This document shows, piece after piece, positions 50,404 through 58,207 of a DNA stretch of 64,000 bases (positions within the stretch are counted from its first letter, which is position 1; every line of letters begins with the position of its first letter). A model generated the notes under the pieces. The model was not told where the DNA came from. It saw only the letters and a program-made list of their open reading frames with translations, and ran no database searches. The DNA is from Streptomyces sp. Tu 3180 (GTDB lineage: Bacteria; Actinomycetota; Actinomycetes; Streptomycetales; Streptomycetaceae). A program made the position numbers and the translations under genes. The stretch spans positions 1,882,501-1,946,500 of the forward strand of contig NZ_WOXS01000002.1 in assembly GCF_009852415.1 (NCBI RefSeq), read 5' to 3'.

Positions 50404-51825
50404 CTAGACGATGCCGAACAGGATTCCGGCCGCGAGGATCAGCAGGCAGATCAGGGCCGCCCACTTCACCACGAACCGCGTGTGGTCGCCGAACTCGACC
50501 TTGGCCATGCCGACCAGGACGTACACCGCGGGGACGAGCGGGCTGGACATGTGCAGCGGCTGGCCGACGAGGGAGGCGCGGGCCATCTCCAGCGGGGAGA
50601 CGCCGTGCGCGGCGCCGGCTTCGGCGAGGACGGGCAGGACACCGAAGTAGAAGCCGTCGTTGGACATGAAGTAGGTCAGCGGAAGGCTCAGCAGGCCGGT
50701 GACCAGGGCCATGTGCGGGCCCATGCCCTCGGGGACGACGTCCACCATCCACTCGGCCATGTGGTCGACCATCCCGGTGCCCTGGAGGACGCCGGTGAAG
50801 ACGGCGGCGGCGAAGACCATGCCGGAGACGTTGAGGACGTTGTCGGCGTGGGCCGCGATCCGGGCCTTCTGGTCGGGGATGTGCGGGAAGTTGACGGTGA
50901 GCGCGATCGCGGCGCCGAGCAGGAACAGCACCGGGATCGGCAGCAGTTCCATGATCATGGCGGTGAGCAGCGCGACCGTGAGCAGCGCGTTGAACCAGTA
51001 CAGCCGGGGGCGCAGGGTGGGGCGGTCCGGGTCGAGGCCCCGGAAGTCGTCGTCCCGCCCGTCGGCGTCCGCGCCGGAGCCGCCGGACGCCGTGGTGCCC
51101 TCGCCGCCGGCTCCGGTGCCGGCACCGCCGCCCGCGCCGACCAGGACCGTCTCGGTCTCCACGGCCTTCTCCTCGGCCTCCTCCTTCACCAGCGCCTCGT
51201 CCAGCGTCAGCACGCCCAGCCGCCTGCGCTCGCGCAGACCGAGCACGTACGCCAGGACGACGACGCCCAGCAGACCGACCAGCAGCGCCGGGATCATCGG
51301 CACGAAGATGTCGCCGGCGTCGAGCTTCAGCGCGGTGGCGGCACGGGCCGTCGGGCCGCCCCAGGGAAGGGTGTTCATCACGCCGTTGGCCATGGCGGCG
51401 ACACCGGTCATCACGACCAGGCTCATCTTCAGGCGCTTGTACAGGGGGTACATCGCCGAGACGGTGATCATGAAGGTGGTGGACCCGTCGCCGTCCAGCG
51501 AGACGATCGCGGCGAGCAGCGCGGTGCCGACGACGATCCGCATCGGGTCCGCCTTGCAGAACCTGAGGATCCCGCGGACGATCGGGTCGAAGAGACCGAC
51601 GTCGATCATCACGCCGAAGTAGACGATCGCGAACATGAGCATCGCCGCGGTGGGGGCGAGGCTGGACACGCCGTCGATGACGTAGTCACCGAGGTGGGCG
51701 CCCTTGCCGACGAACACGCAGAAGAGCGCGGGGATCAGCACGAGCGCCGCGATCGGCGACATCTTCTTCATCATGATCAGGACCAGGAAGGTCGCGATCA
51801 TGGCGAAGCCGAGGATGGTCAGCAT
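50404..51825 (-). CDS. CitMHS family citrate-metal:H+ symporter
   Basis: This 473-aa membrane transporter imports citrate complexed with Mg2+ or Ca2+ and related metals. CitMHS features are SLDGDGSTTFMITVSAMYPL (about 108-127), NTLPWGGPTARAA (about 151) and TYFMSNDGFYFGVLPVLAEA (about 395-414). A long glycine-rich and acidic cytosolic loop (about 215-265) splits the two halves. AGGTG serves as ribosome site and is part of an inverted repeat, so translation may be controlled (see 51833-51889). The ATG at 51825 is unambiguous. Confidence 0.92.
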   Translation of the reverse strand: MLTILGFAMIATFLVLIMMKKMSPIAALVLIPALFCVFVGKGAHLGDYVIDGVSSLAPTAAMLMFAIVYFGVMIDVGLFDPIVRGILRFCKADPMRIVVGTALLAAIVSLDGDGSTTFMITVSAMYPLYKRLKMSLVVMTGVAAMANGVMNTLPWGGPTARAATALKLDAGDIFVPMIPALLVGLLGVVVLAYVLGLRERRRLGVLTLDEALVKEEAEEKAVETETVLVGAGGGAGTGAGGEGTTASGGSGADADGRDDDFRGLDPDRPTLRPRLYWFNALLTVALLTAMIMELLPIPVLFLLGAAIALTVNFPHIPDQKARIAAHADNVLNVSGMVFAAAVFTGVLQGTGMVDHMAEWMVDVVPEGMGPHMALVTGLLSLPLTYFMSNDGFYFGVLPVLAEAGAAHGVSPLEMARASLVGQPLHMSSPLVPAVYVLVGMAKVEFGDHTRFVVKWAALICLLILAAGILFGIV

Positions 51826-51832
51826 GAGTGGA

Positions 51833-51889
51833 CACCTAACGTTCGCCCTTGAACTCCCACCAGGGCCGGCGGTGCGACGACGTTAGGTG
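51833..51889 (-). promoter_or_regulatory. Leader inverted repeat that pairs with the CitMHS ribosome site
   Basis: In transcript order CACCTAACGT (51889-51880) is followed 37 nt later by its exact complement ACGTTAGGTG (51842-51833). AGGTG in the second arm is the only Shine-Dalgarno-like sequence before the ATG at 51825. Pairing would block initiation. A second small hairpin, GCCGC-N3-GCGGC (51889-51901), lies just upstream. Protein binding to the two arms as DNA is an alternative reading. Confidence 0.6.
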
Positions 51890-51922
51890 CCGCAAAGCGG
51901 CGTTAACAAGACGTTGACGTGC

Positions 51923-51960
51923 GAGCAATAAGAGCAAAACCCCAGGTCACAGCTTTGCTC
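51923..51960. promoter_or_regulatory. TTGCTC repeat cluster upstream of the CitMHS gene
   Basis: In the gene's direction TTTGCTC (51938-51932) and TTGCTC (51928-51923) are direct repeats with a 9-10 nt period, and GAGCAAA (51960-51954) is the inverted copy 15 nt away from the first. The cluster sits where upstream activator sites would be. The outer inverted pair followed by TTATT could instead end the oxidoreductase transcript. Confidence 0.45.
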
Positions 51961-54223
51961 AGGTCAGAGCCCCGAGCTTTTCGGTCACGGGCGCGCTCAG
52001 CGGGGCCACCTCGACCGGGACCGCGTTGAGGACGGCGTTGCCCGACAGCGGGTCGAGGAGGCTGCCGTCGAGGAGCTGGTTGACGTTGGCTCCGGGGTCC
52101 TCCGCGGCGTGCCGCATGCGCGTGCCGGGCCGGTCGTGGCCCCAGCCGTGCGGCAGGCTCACCACACCCCGGCGCACCGCGTCGGTGACCTCGGCCGGCG
52201 CGGTCACCTCTCCCCCGGCGCCCTTGATCCGCACCGGCTCCCCGTCCCGTACGCCGAGGCGTTCGGCGTCCTCGGGGTGCAGGTGCAGGGTGCAGCGGTT
52301 GGAGCCGCCGGTGAGGACGGGCACGTTGTGCAGCCAGCTGTTGTTGGAGCGCAGGTGGCGGCGGCCGACGAGGACGAGTCCGGCGGGGCGCTCGTCCAGG
52401 GCGGCGCGCAGCCGCGGGAGGTCGGCGGCGATCGGCCCCGGCAGCAGCTCCACCTTGCCGCTGCGGGTCCTCAGCGGCTGGGGCAGCCTCGGGCGCAGCG
52501 GTCCGAGGTCGATGCCGTGCGGGTGGGCGAGCAGCTTCTCCAGGGTGAGCCCGTCCGGGTCGGCGCCGAAGCCGTCGCCGTACGGGCCGAGGCGCAGCAT
52601 CATGTCCAGCCGCCGTTCGGGGCCGTCGTCGCCGGTGAGCAGGTCCGCCAGTTCCTTCGGATCGCGGCCGTGCACCGGGGAGTGGGGTTCCCCCACCGCC
52701 CTGCCGAGGGTCTGGTCGATCACCATGGCGTCCACGGCGGCGGGATCGGCTCCGTGCATGCCCGTCGCGGCGAGGACGAGACGGGCCAGGATCTCGGTCT
52801 CGGCCATGCGGCCGGGCTCGAGCGGGACGGCGGGGCGGGTGTAGCGGACCTGGTTGCGCACGGCCAGGGTGTTGAAGGCGAAGTCGTGGTGCGGGCTCTG
52901 CGCGGGCGGGGGCGGCGGCAGGACGACGTGGGCGTGCCGGGAGGTCTCGTTGAGGTACGGGTCGACGCTCACCATGAAGTCGAGCGAGTCGAGCGCCCGG
53001 TCGAGCCGGTCGCCGTCCGGGGCGGAGAGCACCGGGTTGGCGGCGACGGTGATGACGGCACGGACCGGCTCGCCCTCGTCGGTGGCGGTGTCGATCTCCT
53101 CGGCGAGGGCGGAGATCGGCAGCTCGCCCTTGGCCTCGGGGTGCCGGCGCACCCGGGAGTGCCAGCGTCCGAGGGCGAAGCCGCGGCCGGGGCCGGCGGG
53201 GCGCGGGGTCCTGTCGGTGGCGGCCTGCGGGAAGAGGGCGCCGCCCGGCCGGTCGAGGTTGCCGGTGAGGGCGTTGAGGACGTCGACGAACCAGCTGGCC
53301 AGGGTGCCGTGCGGGACGGTGCAGCTGCCGATGCGGGCGTAGACGGCGGCGGTGGGGGCGGCGGCGAGTTCGCGGGCGAGGGTGCGAATGGTGTCGGCGC
53401 CGACGTCACAGGCGTCCTGCACGGCCTCGGGCGTGAAGTCGAGCAGCTGCGCCCGGAGTTCGTCGAGCCCCTGGAGGTGGGGCGCCAGGTCCTTCGGATC
53501 GGCGAGCTCCTCCTCGAACAGGACGTGCGCCATCGCCGCGAGCAGCAGGGCGTCGGTGCCGGGGCGGACGGCGACGTGCCGGTCGGCGAGGCGGGCGGTG
53601 CGGGTGCGGCGCGGGTCGACGACGGTGAGGGTGCCGCCGCGGGCCTTCAGCGCCCTGAGCCGGCCGGGGAAGTCGGGGGCGGTGCACAGACTGCCGTTGG
53701 ACTCCAGCGGGTTGGCGCCGATCAGCAGCAGGTGGTCGGTGCGGTCCAGGTCCGGCACCGGGATCGCGTTCGCGTCGCCGAAGAGCAGCCCGCTGGAGAC
53801 GTGCTTGGGCATCTGGTCGACCGTGGAGGCGGTGAACAGGCTGCGGGTGCCGAGCCCGGCGAGCAGCACGGGCGGGTAGAGCGCGCCGGCCATGGTGTGG
53901 ACGTTGGGGTTGCCGAGGACGACGCCGACGGAGTTCGGGCCGTACCGCTCGACGGCGGTCCGGATCCCTGCGGCCACGGCGTCGAAGGCCTCCTCCCAGG
54001 TGGCCTCGCGCAGCTCGCCGCCGACGCGGACGAGCGGGGTGCGCAGCCGGTCGGGGTCGGAGTCCACGGCCCCGAAGGCGGCGCCCTTGGGGCAGACGAA
54101 CCCCTTGCTGAAGACGTCGTCGCGGTCGCCGCGCGCGCCGGTGACGTGGCCGTCCTCGATGGTGAGGGTCAGGCCGCAGGTGGCCTCGCACAGGGGGCAG
54201 ATACGAAGGGCGGTGCGGGACAC
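51959..54223 (-). CDS. Molybdopterin oxidoreductase (formate dehydrogenase/nitrate reductase type)
   Basis: The 754-aa enzyme begins with a [4Fe-4S] motif (CPLCEATCGLTLTI, with the fourth cysteine in KGFVCPKGAAFG), followed by bis-MGD binding domains (LLIGANPLESNGSL about 175, VDPRRTRTARLADRHVAVRP about 217) and the C-terminal molydopterin dinucleotide-binding domain (LVGRRHLRSNNSWLHNVP). Substrate is unknown. There is no signal peptide, so it is cytosolic. GTG at 54223 has GGGAGG 5 nt upstream. The frame is open far upstream only because the frameshifted TetR gene runs into it. Confidence 0.9.
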   Translation of the reverse strand: MSRTALRICPLCEATCGLTLTIEDGHVTGARGDRDDVFSKGFVCPKGAAFGAVDSDPDRLRTPLVRVGGELREATWEEAFDAVAAGIRTAVERYGPNSVGVVLGNPNVHTMAGALYPPVLLAGLGTRSLFTASTVDQMPKHVSSGLLFGDANAIPVPDLDRTDHLLLIGANPLESNGSLCTAPDFPGRLRALKARGGTLTVVDPRRTRTARLADRHVAVRPGTDALLLAAMAHVLFEEELADPKDLAPHLQGLDELRAQLLDFTPEAVQDACDVGADTIRTLARELAAAPTAAVYARIGSCTVPHGTLASWFVDVLNALTGNLDRPGGALFPQAATDRTPRPAGPGRGFALGRWHSRVRRHPEAKGELPISALAEEIDTATDEGEPVRAVITVAANPVLSAPDGDRLDRALDSLDFMVSVDPYLNETSRHAHVVLPPPPPAQSPHHDFAFNTLAVRNQVRYTRPAVPLEPGRMAETEILARLVLAATGMHGADPAAVDAMVIDQTLGRAVGEPHSPVHGRDPKELADLLTGDDGPERRLDMMLRLGPYGDGFGADPDGLTLEKLLAHPHGIDLGPLRPRLPQPLRTRSGKVELLPGPIAADLPRLRAALDERPAGLVLVGRRHLRSNNSWLHNVPVLTGGSNRCTLHLHPEDAERLGVRDGEPVRIKGAGGEVTAPAEVTDAVRRGVVSLPHGWGHDRPGTRMRHAAEDPGANVNQLLDGSLLDPLSGNAVLNAVPVEVAPLSAPVTEKLGALT

Positions 54224-54304
54224 GGGACCTCCCGGACGGGACGGCTGCGGTGGGCCTCCCCTGCCCGAGTGCGGTCGGGGCCCGGGGAAGCACGGACGAG
54301 CCGA

Positions 54305-54322
54305 GCATACCGACCGGTATGC
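54305..54322 (-). promoter_or_regulatory. GCATACC dyad upstream of the molybdoenzyme
   Basis: GCATACCGACCGGTATGC is a 7-bp perfect inverted repeat around GACC, about 82 nt before the oxidoreductase GTG and just after the TetR stop. It contains the CATACCGACCGGT core also found at 26225 and 31925. Confidence 0.5.
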
Positions 54323-54377
54323 ACGGAGGGGAGGGCCTGTCGCGGACGAGGTGCCGCCGGACCGGCCGCGGGGGCGC

Positions 54378-54997
54378 TCAGTCCAGCACTCGCGCCAGAT
54401 AGGCGCCCAGCATCTCCCGCAGTTCCGCGATGACCTTCTCGTCCCCTCGGGCGCCATCCGGAACGCCAGGTGGACGAGGGCGTCGGCGGTCTCGACGGCG
54501 ATGAGGAAGGTGCGGCGCAGGTCCTCGTCGGCGGCTTCGCGGCCCAGGTAGCCGGAGAGCAGGTCGGTGAGGCGGTCGGCGACGCGGTGGTTGGGCTCGG
54601 CCCGGCGGGTACCGACCGGGATCTGGTTGCCGAAGTCGACGAGGGAGAAGCCGGGCGCGGTGCGCTTCATGTCCAGGTACTCGTCGATCACGGCGTTCAT
54701 GGCGTACCGCCAGCCCCGGTCGCCGGTGGCCCCGAGGCGTTCGGCGACCCGTTCCGAGAAGCGCTCCAGGTTGCGCTGGGCCAGCGCGTCGGCCATCTGG
54801 CGCTTGTTGCCGAAGAAGCGGTAGACGGAGCCGATGGGCACACCGGCGCGCTGCGCGACGGCACGGGTGCTCAGGTCGTCGTAGCCGACCTCGTCGAGGA
54901 GTTCGGCGCAGGCGTCGAGGATCCTGGCCAGCCGTTCGGCGCTGCGCCGCTGCACGGGCGCCCTGCGGAGCGATGTGGCGTGGGGCACGGGACTCAT
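54378..54997 (-). pseudogene. TetR family regulator gene with a frameshift
   Basis: The first 173 or so codons encode a good TetR protein: TRAVAQRAGVPIGSVYRFFG near 50, then ETADALVHLAFRMAPEG. At the G4 run opposite 54443-54446 one G seems missing: adding it continues the protein as DEKVIAELREMLGAYLARVLD-type sequence to the stop at 54378. As written, translation would leave this frame and run into the molybdoenzyme. ATG at 54997 overlaps the lipoprotein stop by 4 nt (ATGA). Natural mutation and sequencing error are both possible. Confidence 0.8.
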
Positions 54998-55842
54998 GAT
55001 GCCTCTTCGGCATCCTCCGGTGAACCTCGCCCTCCGGCACGGCTCGGGCCGTCCGCCCCGCTCACCGGGCCGCCGGACGCGGAAGCGGGCACGGAGGCGG
55101 GCACGGCCGGGGAAGCGGGCACGGACACGGGCACGGAGGCGGGTACGAGCACGGTCGCGGCCGGGGAAGCGGGCGCGGAAGCGGGCACGGGCGCGGGCGC
55201 GGAAGCGGGCGCCGTGACGGTCGGCCCCGCGCTCCGGGGCGCGCCCCGGTCCGCGTCCGGTCCCGCGCCCCGGTCCGCCCGCGCCCCCGTGCCCCGGTCC
55301 GCGTCCGGTCCCGCGCCCGTGCCCGCTTCCGGTCCCGCGCCCGGGTCCTGCTCCGACACCGTGATGTCCGCCGTGCTCTCCACGGGCTCGCCGTCCACGG
55401 CCCACACCGAGCCGTCGTCGGCGTACAGGCGGGCGGTGACCTGGTGCGTGCCGCGCGGGACGAGGTGGGCGGAGAGGTGGTGGACGGGGGTGCGCAGCGC
55501 CGCGACGGGGCGGCCGTCCACGTAGAGGCGGGCCAGACCGCGGCCGGCCGTCGCCCGCCCGCCCGTCCCCCCGGGCGAGAAGAGGAAGTTGCGCACGGTC
55601 AGCCGCACGTCCCAGCCGCCGCCGGCGTCGGGCGTGACCTCGACGCCGACCTCGGGTGCGCCCTCGCCGTCCACCTCGCGGTAGGGCCGGCCCTGCTCGT
55701 CCCGCTCGTCCAGGAGCGTGCCGGCGGGCGGGGACGGCTCCGTGTCCCGCCCCTGGGCGCCACGGGACCCGCAGCCCGCGGATCCGGCCAGCAGCACGAC
55801 ACAGACCGCGAGCGCGGTGATCAGACTCCGCGTCCACGACAT
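54994..55842 (-). CDS. Putative lipoprotein with low-complexity repeat tail
   Basis: The 282-aa precursor has a lipoprotein signal (MSWTRSLITALAVCVVLLAG, then SAGC at about 21-24) and a beta-rich globular part (about 55-165; GWDVRLTVRNFLFSPGG, YVDGRPVAALRTPVHHLSAH) resembling domains that carry calcium- or sugar-like beta folds. The last 110 residues are repeats rich in GPDADRG and VPASVP units. Function is unknown. The gene overlaps the TetR start by 4 nt, so the two were co-translated. Confidence 0.75.
   Translation of the reverse strand: MSWTRSLITALAVCVVLLAGSAGCGSRGAQGRDTEPSPPAGTLLDERDEQGRPYREVDGEGAPEVGVEVTPDAGGGWDVRLTVRNFLFSPGGTGGRATAGRGLARLYVDGRPVAALRTPVHHLSAHLVPRGTHQVTARLYADDGSVWAVDGEPVESTADITVSEQDPGAGPEAGTGAGPDADRGTGARADRGAGPDADRGAPRSAGPTVTAPASAPAPVPASAPASPAATVLVPASVPVSVPASPAVPASVPASASGGPVSGADGPSRAGGRGSPEDAEEAS
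55074..55335. repeat. Minisatellite-like repeats in the lipoprotein tail
   Basis: Units close to GCGGGCACGGAG and GCGGGCACGGCCGGGGAAG recur with periods of 12-18 bp between 55074 and 55212, then CGCGTCCGGTCCCGCGCCC-type units recur to 55335. They encode the VPASVPAS and GPDADRG repeats and are all multiples of three, so copy-number change would keep the frame. Confidence 0.7.
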
Positions 55843-55994
55843 GCCGGGGAGCGTAGAACAGCGGTCCGATTCCCCGGATCCCCCTGGAGTCGGGTTCCGG
55901 GTCCTCCGTCGAGAGGAGGACGGCGCGGGAGGCGACGACGGCCGGGAGCACCCGTCCTGGATCACGCGGCCCCCTTGCGCCGGGGGGAACCCAA

Positions 55995-56014
55995 TCCTAC
56001 GGTGTCACATAGGA
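55995..56014. promoter_or_regulatory. Candidate operator in front of hmgA
   Basis: TCCTA (55995-55999) and TAGGA (56010-56014) form a short inverted repeat with a 10-nt spacer, 26 nt before the hmgA ATG in an AT-richer patch. It could bind the downstream-encoded GntR/UTRA regulator or overlap the promoter. Weak evidence. Confidence 0.3.
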
Positions 56015-56039
56015 ATCACATCGCAAGGGAGCAGCGGAC

Positions 56040-57392
56040 ATGAGTGATGGGGGCACCGCCCGCGTGAGCGACTTCGGGCGCGGGGACGCGCGCAAGACCG
56101 CCGAAGGACTGGAGTACCTCTCCGGCTTCGGCAACGAGCACAGCTCCGAGGCGGTCCCGGGCGCCCTGCCCGTGGGCCGCAACTCGCCGCAGCGCGCACC
56201 GCTCGGGCTGTACGCGGAGCAGCTGAGCGGTACGGCGTTCACCGAGCCGCGGGCGCACAACCGCCGCTCCTGGCTGTACCGGATCCGCCCGTCGGCCGCC
56301 CACCCGGCGTTCACCCGCACGGCCAACGGCGCGCTCCGCACCGCGCCCTTCACCCAGACGGTGCCCGACCCCAACCGGCTGCGCTGGAACCCGCTGCCCG
56401 AGCCCGCCGGGGACACCGACTTCCTGGCCGGCCTGTGGACCCTGGGCGGCAACGGCGACGTCACCCAGCGCACCGGCATGGCGGTGCACCTGTACCACGC
56501 CACCGCCTCGATGGACCGCGTCTTCAGCGACGCGGACGGCGAGCTGCTGATCGTCCCGGAGCGCGGCGGACTGCTGCTGCGCACCGAGTTCGGGCTGCTG
56601 CACGCGGAGCCGGGGCACGTCGCGCTGATCCCCCGCGGGGTGCGCTTCCGCGTGGAGCTCCTGGAGGAGACCGCCCGCGGCTACGTGTGCGAGAACTACG
56701 GCGCCCCCTTCCAGCTCCCCGACCTCGGCCCGATCGGCGCCAACGGGCTGGCCAACGCCCGGGACTTCCGCGCGCCCGTCGCCGCGTACGAGGACGTCGA
56801 GGGACCGGTGGAGGTGGTGAACAAGTTCTGCGGCAACCTCTGGTCGGCCACCTACGGCCACTCCCCGCTCGACGTCGTCGCCTGGCACGGCAACCACGTG
56901 CCGTACGTCTACGACCTGCGCCGCTTCAACGTGATGGGCACCGTCTCCTACGACCACCCGGACCCGTCGATCTTCACGGTGCTGACGTCTCCGAGCGACA
57001 CCCCCGGTCTCGCCGGGGTGGACTTCGTGGTCTTCGCCCCGCGCTGGCTGGTGGGCGAGGACACCTTCCGGCCGCCGTACTTCCACCGGAACGTGATGAG
57101 CGAGTACATGGGCCTGATCGAGGGCGCCTACGACGCGAAGGCGGAGGGCTTCGTGCCGGGCGGGGGCTCGCTGCACAACATGATGTCGGCGCACGGCCCC
57201 GACCGGGAGACCTTCGAGAGGGCGAGCGCCGCGGAGCTGCGCCCGCAGAAGATCGACGACGGGCTCGCCTTCATGTTCGAGACCCGCTGGCCGGTGTCCC
57301 TGACGCCCCAGGCGGCACGGGCGGAGCACCTGCAGCAGGGCTACGACGACGTGTGGCAGGGCCTCGAGCGGCACTTCCGACCGTTGCACTGA
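56040..57392 (+). CDS. hmgA: Homogentisate 1,2-dioxygenase
   Basis: The enzyme opens the homogentisate ring in tyrosine and phenylalanine breakdown, using Fe(II) and O2 in the cytosol. The 450-aa protein is full length, starts with [21 protein letters not shown] (about 23-43) and shows the iron ligands H and E in [14 protein letters not shown] (about 341-354) and the later His in [10 protein letters not shown] (about 384). AAGGGAG precedes the ATG. A GntR/UTRA regulator follows by 27 nt and may control it. Maleylacetoacetate isomerase and fumarylacetoacetase genes are not in this window. Confidence 0.97.
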   Translation: MSDGGTARVSDFGRGDARKTAEGLEYLSGFGNEHSSEAVPGALPVGRNSPQRAPLGLYAEQLSGTAFTEPRAHNRRSWLYRIRPSAAHPAFTRTANGALRTAPFTQTVPDPNRLRWNPLPEPAGDTDFLAGLWTLGGNGDVTQRTGMAVHLYHATASMDRVFSDADGELLIVPERGGLLLRTEFGLLHAEPGHVALIPRGVRFRVELLEETARGYVCENYGAPFQLPDLGPIGANGLANARDFRAPVAAYEDVEGPVEVVNKFCGNLWSATYGHSPLDVVAWHGNHVPYVYDLRRFNVMGTVSYDHPDPSIFTVLTSPSDTPGLAGVDFVVFAPRWLVGEDTFRPPYFHRNVMSEYMGLIEGAYDAKAEGFVPGGGSLHNMMSAHGPDRETFERASAAELRPQKIDDGLAFMFETRWPVSLTPQAARAEHLQQGYDDVWQGLERHFRPLH

Positions 57393-57419
57393 ACCGATTC
57401 CGACAGGTACGGATAGCCC

Positions 57420-58169
57420 GTGACCTCCTTCGCTCCGGACTCGATCGTCCTGAACCGCAAGCTGCCGCTCTGGTACCAGGTGTCGCAGTCGCTGCGCGCC
57501 TCGATCCTCGGCCGCGCGCCGCAGGACCCGTTGCGCCTGCCCACCGAGGAACAGCTGGCCGGGCACTACGGGGTGAGCGTGCTGACCATGCGCCAGGCGC
57601 TGAAGGAGCTGGAGGAGGAAGGACTGATCACCCGTCACCGCCGGCGCGGCACGTTCATCGAGCCCGGCGCCAGGCGGGGCACCCCGGTCCGCCTGCTGGG
57701 CTCGGTGGACGCGATCGTGGCCCAGCAGTCCGGGATGACCACCGAACTGCTGGAGCACGGCCCGGCGCCGGTACCGGCCGACGTGGCCGAGTACTTCCCG
57801 GACCTGTCCGAGGCGGCGGCCTACCACCGGCTGCGCAGCGACGAGAAGACGGGCGAACCGACCAACCACGCCCGCAACTACGTCCGCCCCGAACTGGCCG
57901 CCCGGATCGACCTGGACGACCTCGTGCGCTGGCCGATGACCAAGGTCCTGCGCGATGTCGTCGGGGTGGACATCAGCCGCATCACGGACACGGTGGAGGC
58001 GCGGCTCGCCGACCCGGAGACGGCCCGCCTGCTCCAGGTGCCGTTGCTCAGCCCGATCCTGCACTACACGGGGGTCACGTACGACACCGACGGCCGCCCG
58101 CTGGACGTGGCCGTCATCAACTACCGGGGCGACCGCTTCTCCTTCACGGTGACCCTGGACGCCACCTGA
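57420..58169 (+). CDS. GntR family regulator with UTRA domain
   Basis: The 249-aa regulator has a GntR winged helix (LRLPTEEQLAGHYGVSVLTM at about 38-57, then RQALKELEEEGLITRHRRRG) and a HutC/UTRA ligand domain to the end. UTRA regulators bind small acids or sugars; with hmgA 27 nt upstream on the same strand, homogentisate or another tyrosine metabolite is a plausible ligand. GTG at 57420 is the start. No other target genes are evident locally. Confidence 0.9.
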   Translation: MTSFAPDSIVLNRKLPLWYQVSQSLRASILGRAPQDPLRLPTEEQLAGHYGVSVLTMRQALKELEEEGLITRHRRRGTFIEPGARRGTPVRLLGSVDAIVAQQSGMTTELLEHGPAPVPADVAEYFPDLSEAAAYHRLRSDEKTGEPTNHARNYVRPELAARIDLDDLVRWPMTKVLRDVVGVDISRITDTVEARLADPETARLLQVPLLSPILHYTGVTYDTDGRPLDVAVINYRGDRFSFTVTLDAT

Positions 58170-58207
58170 TCGGCCGCCCCGACCGCCCGCCGGCCGAAGG
58201 CCGTACG

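Noticed and set aside
51959..55951. A 1330-codon TetR-molybdoenzyme fusion protein
   Set aside because: It arises from a one-base frameshift in the TetR gene plus open intergenic sequence; the molybdoenzyme has its own GTG and ribosome site.
56016..58064. Minus-strand open frame of 682 codons opposite hmgA and GntR
   Set aside because: Histidine/glycine/valine-rich antisense product; both plus-strand genes are unambiguous.
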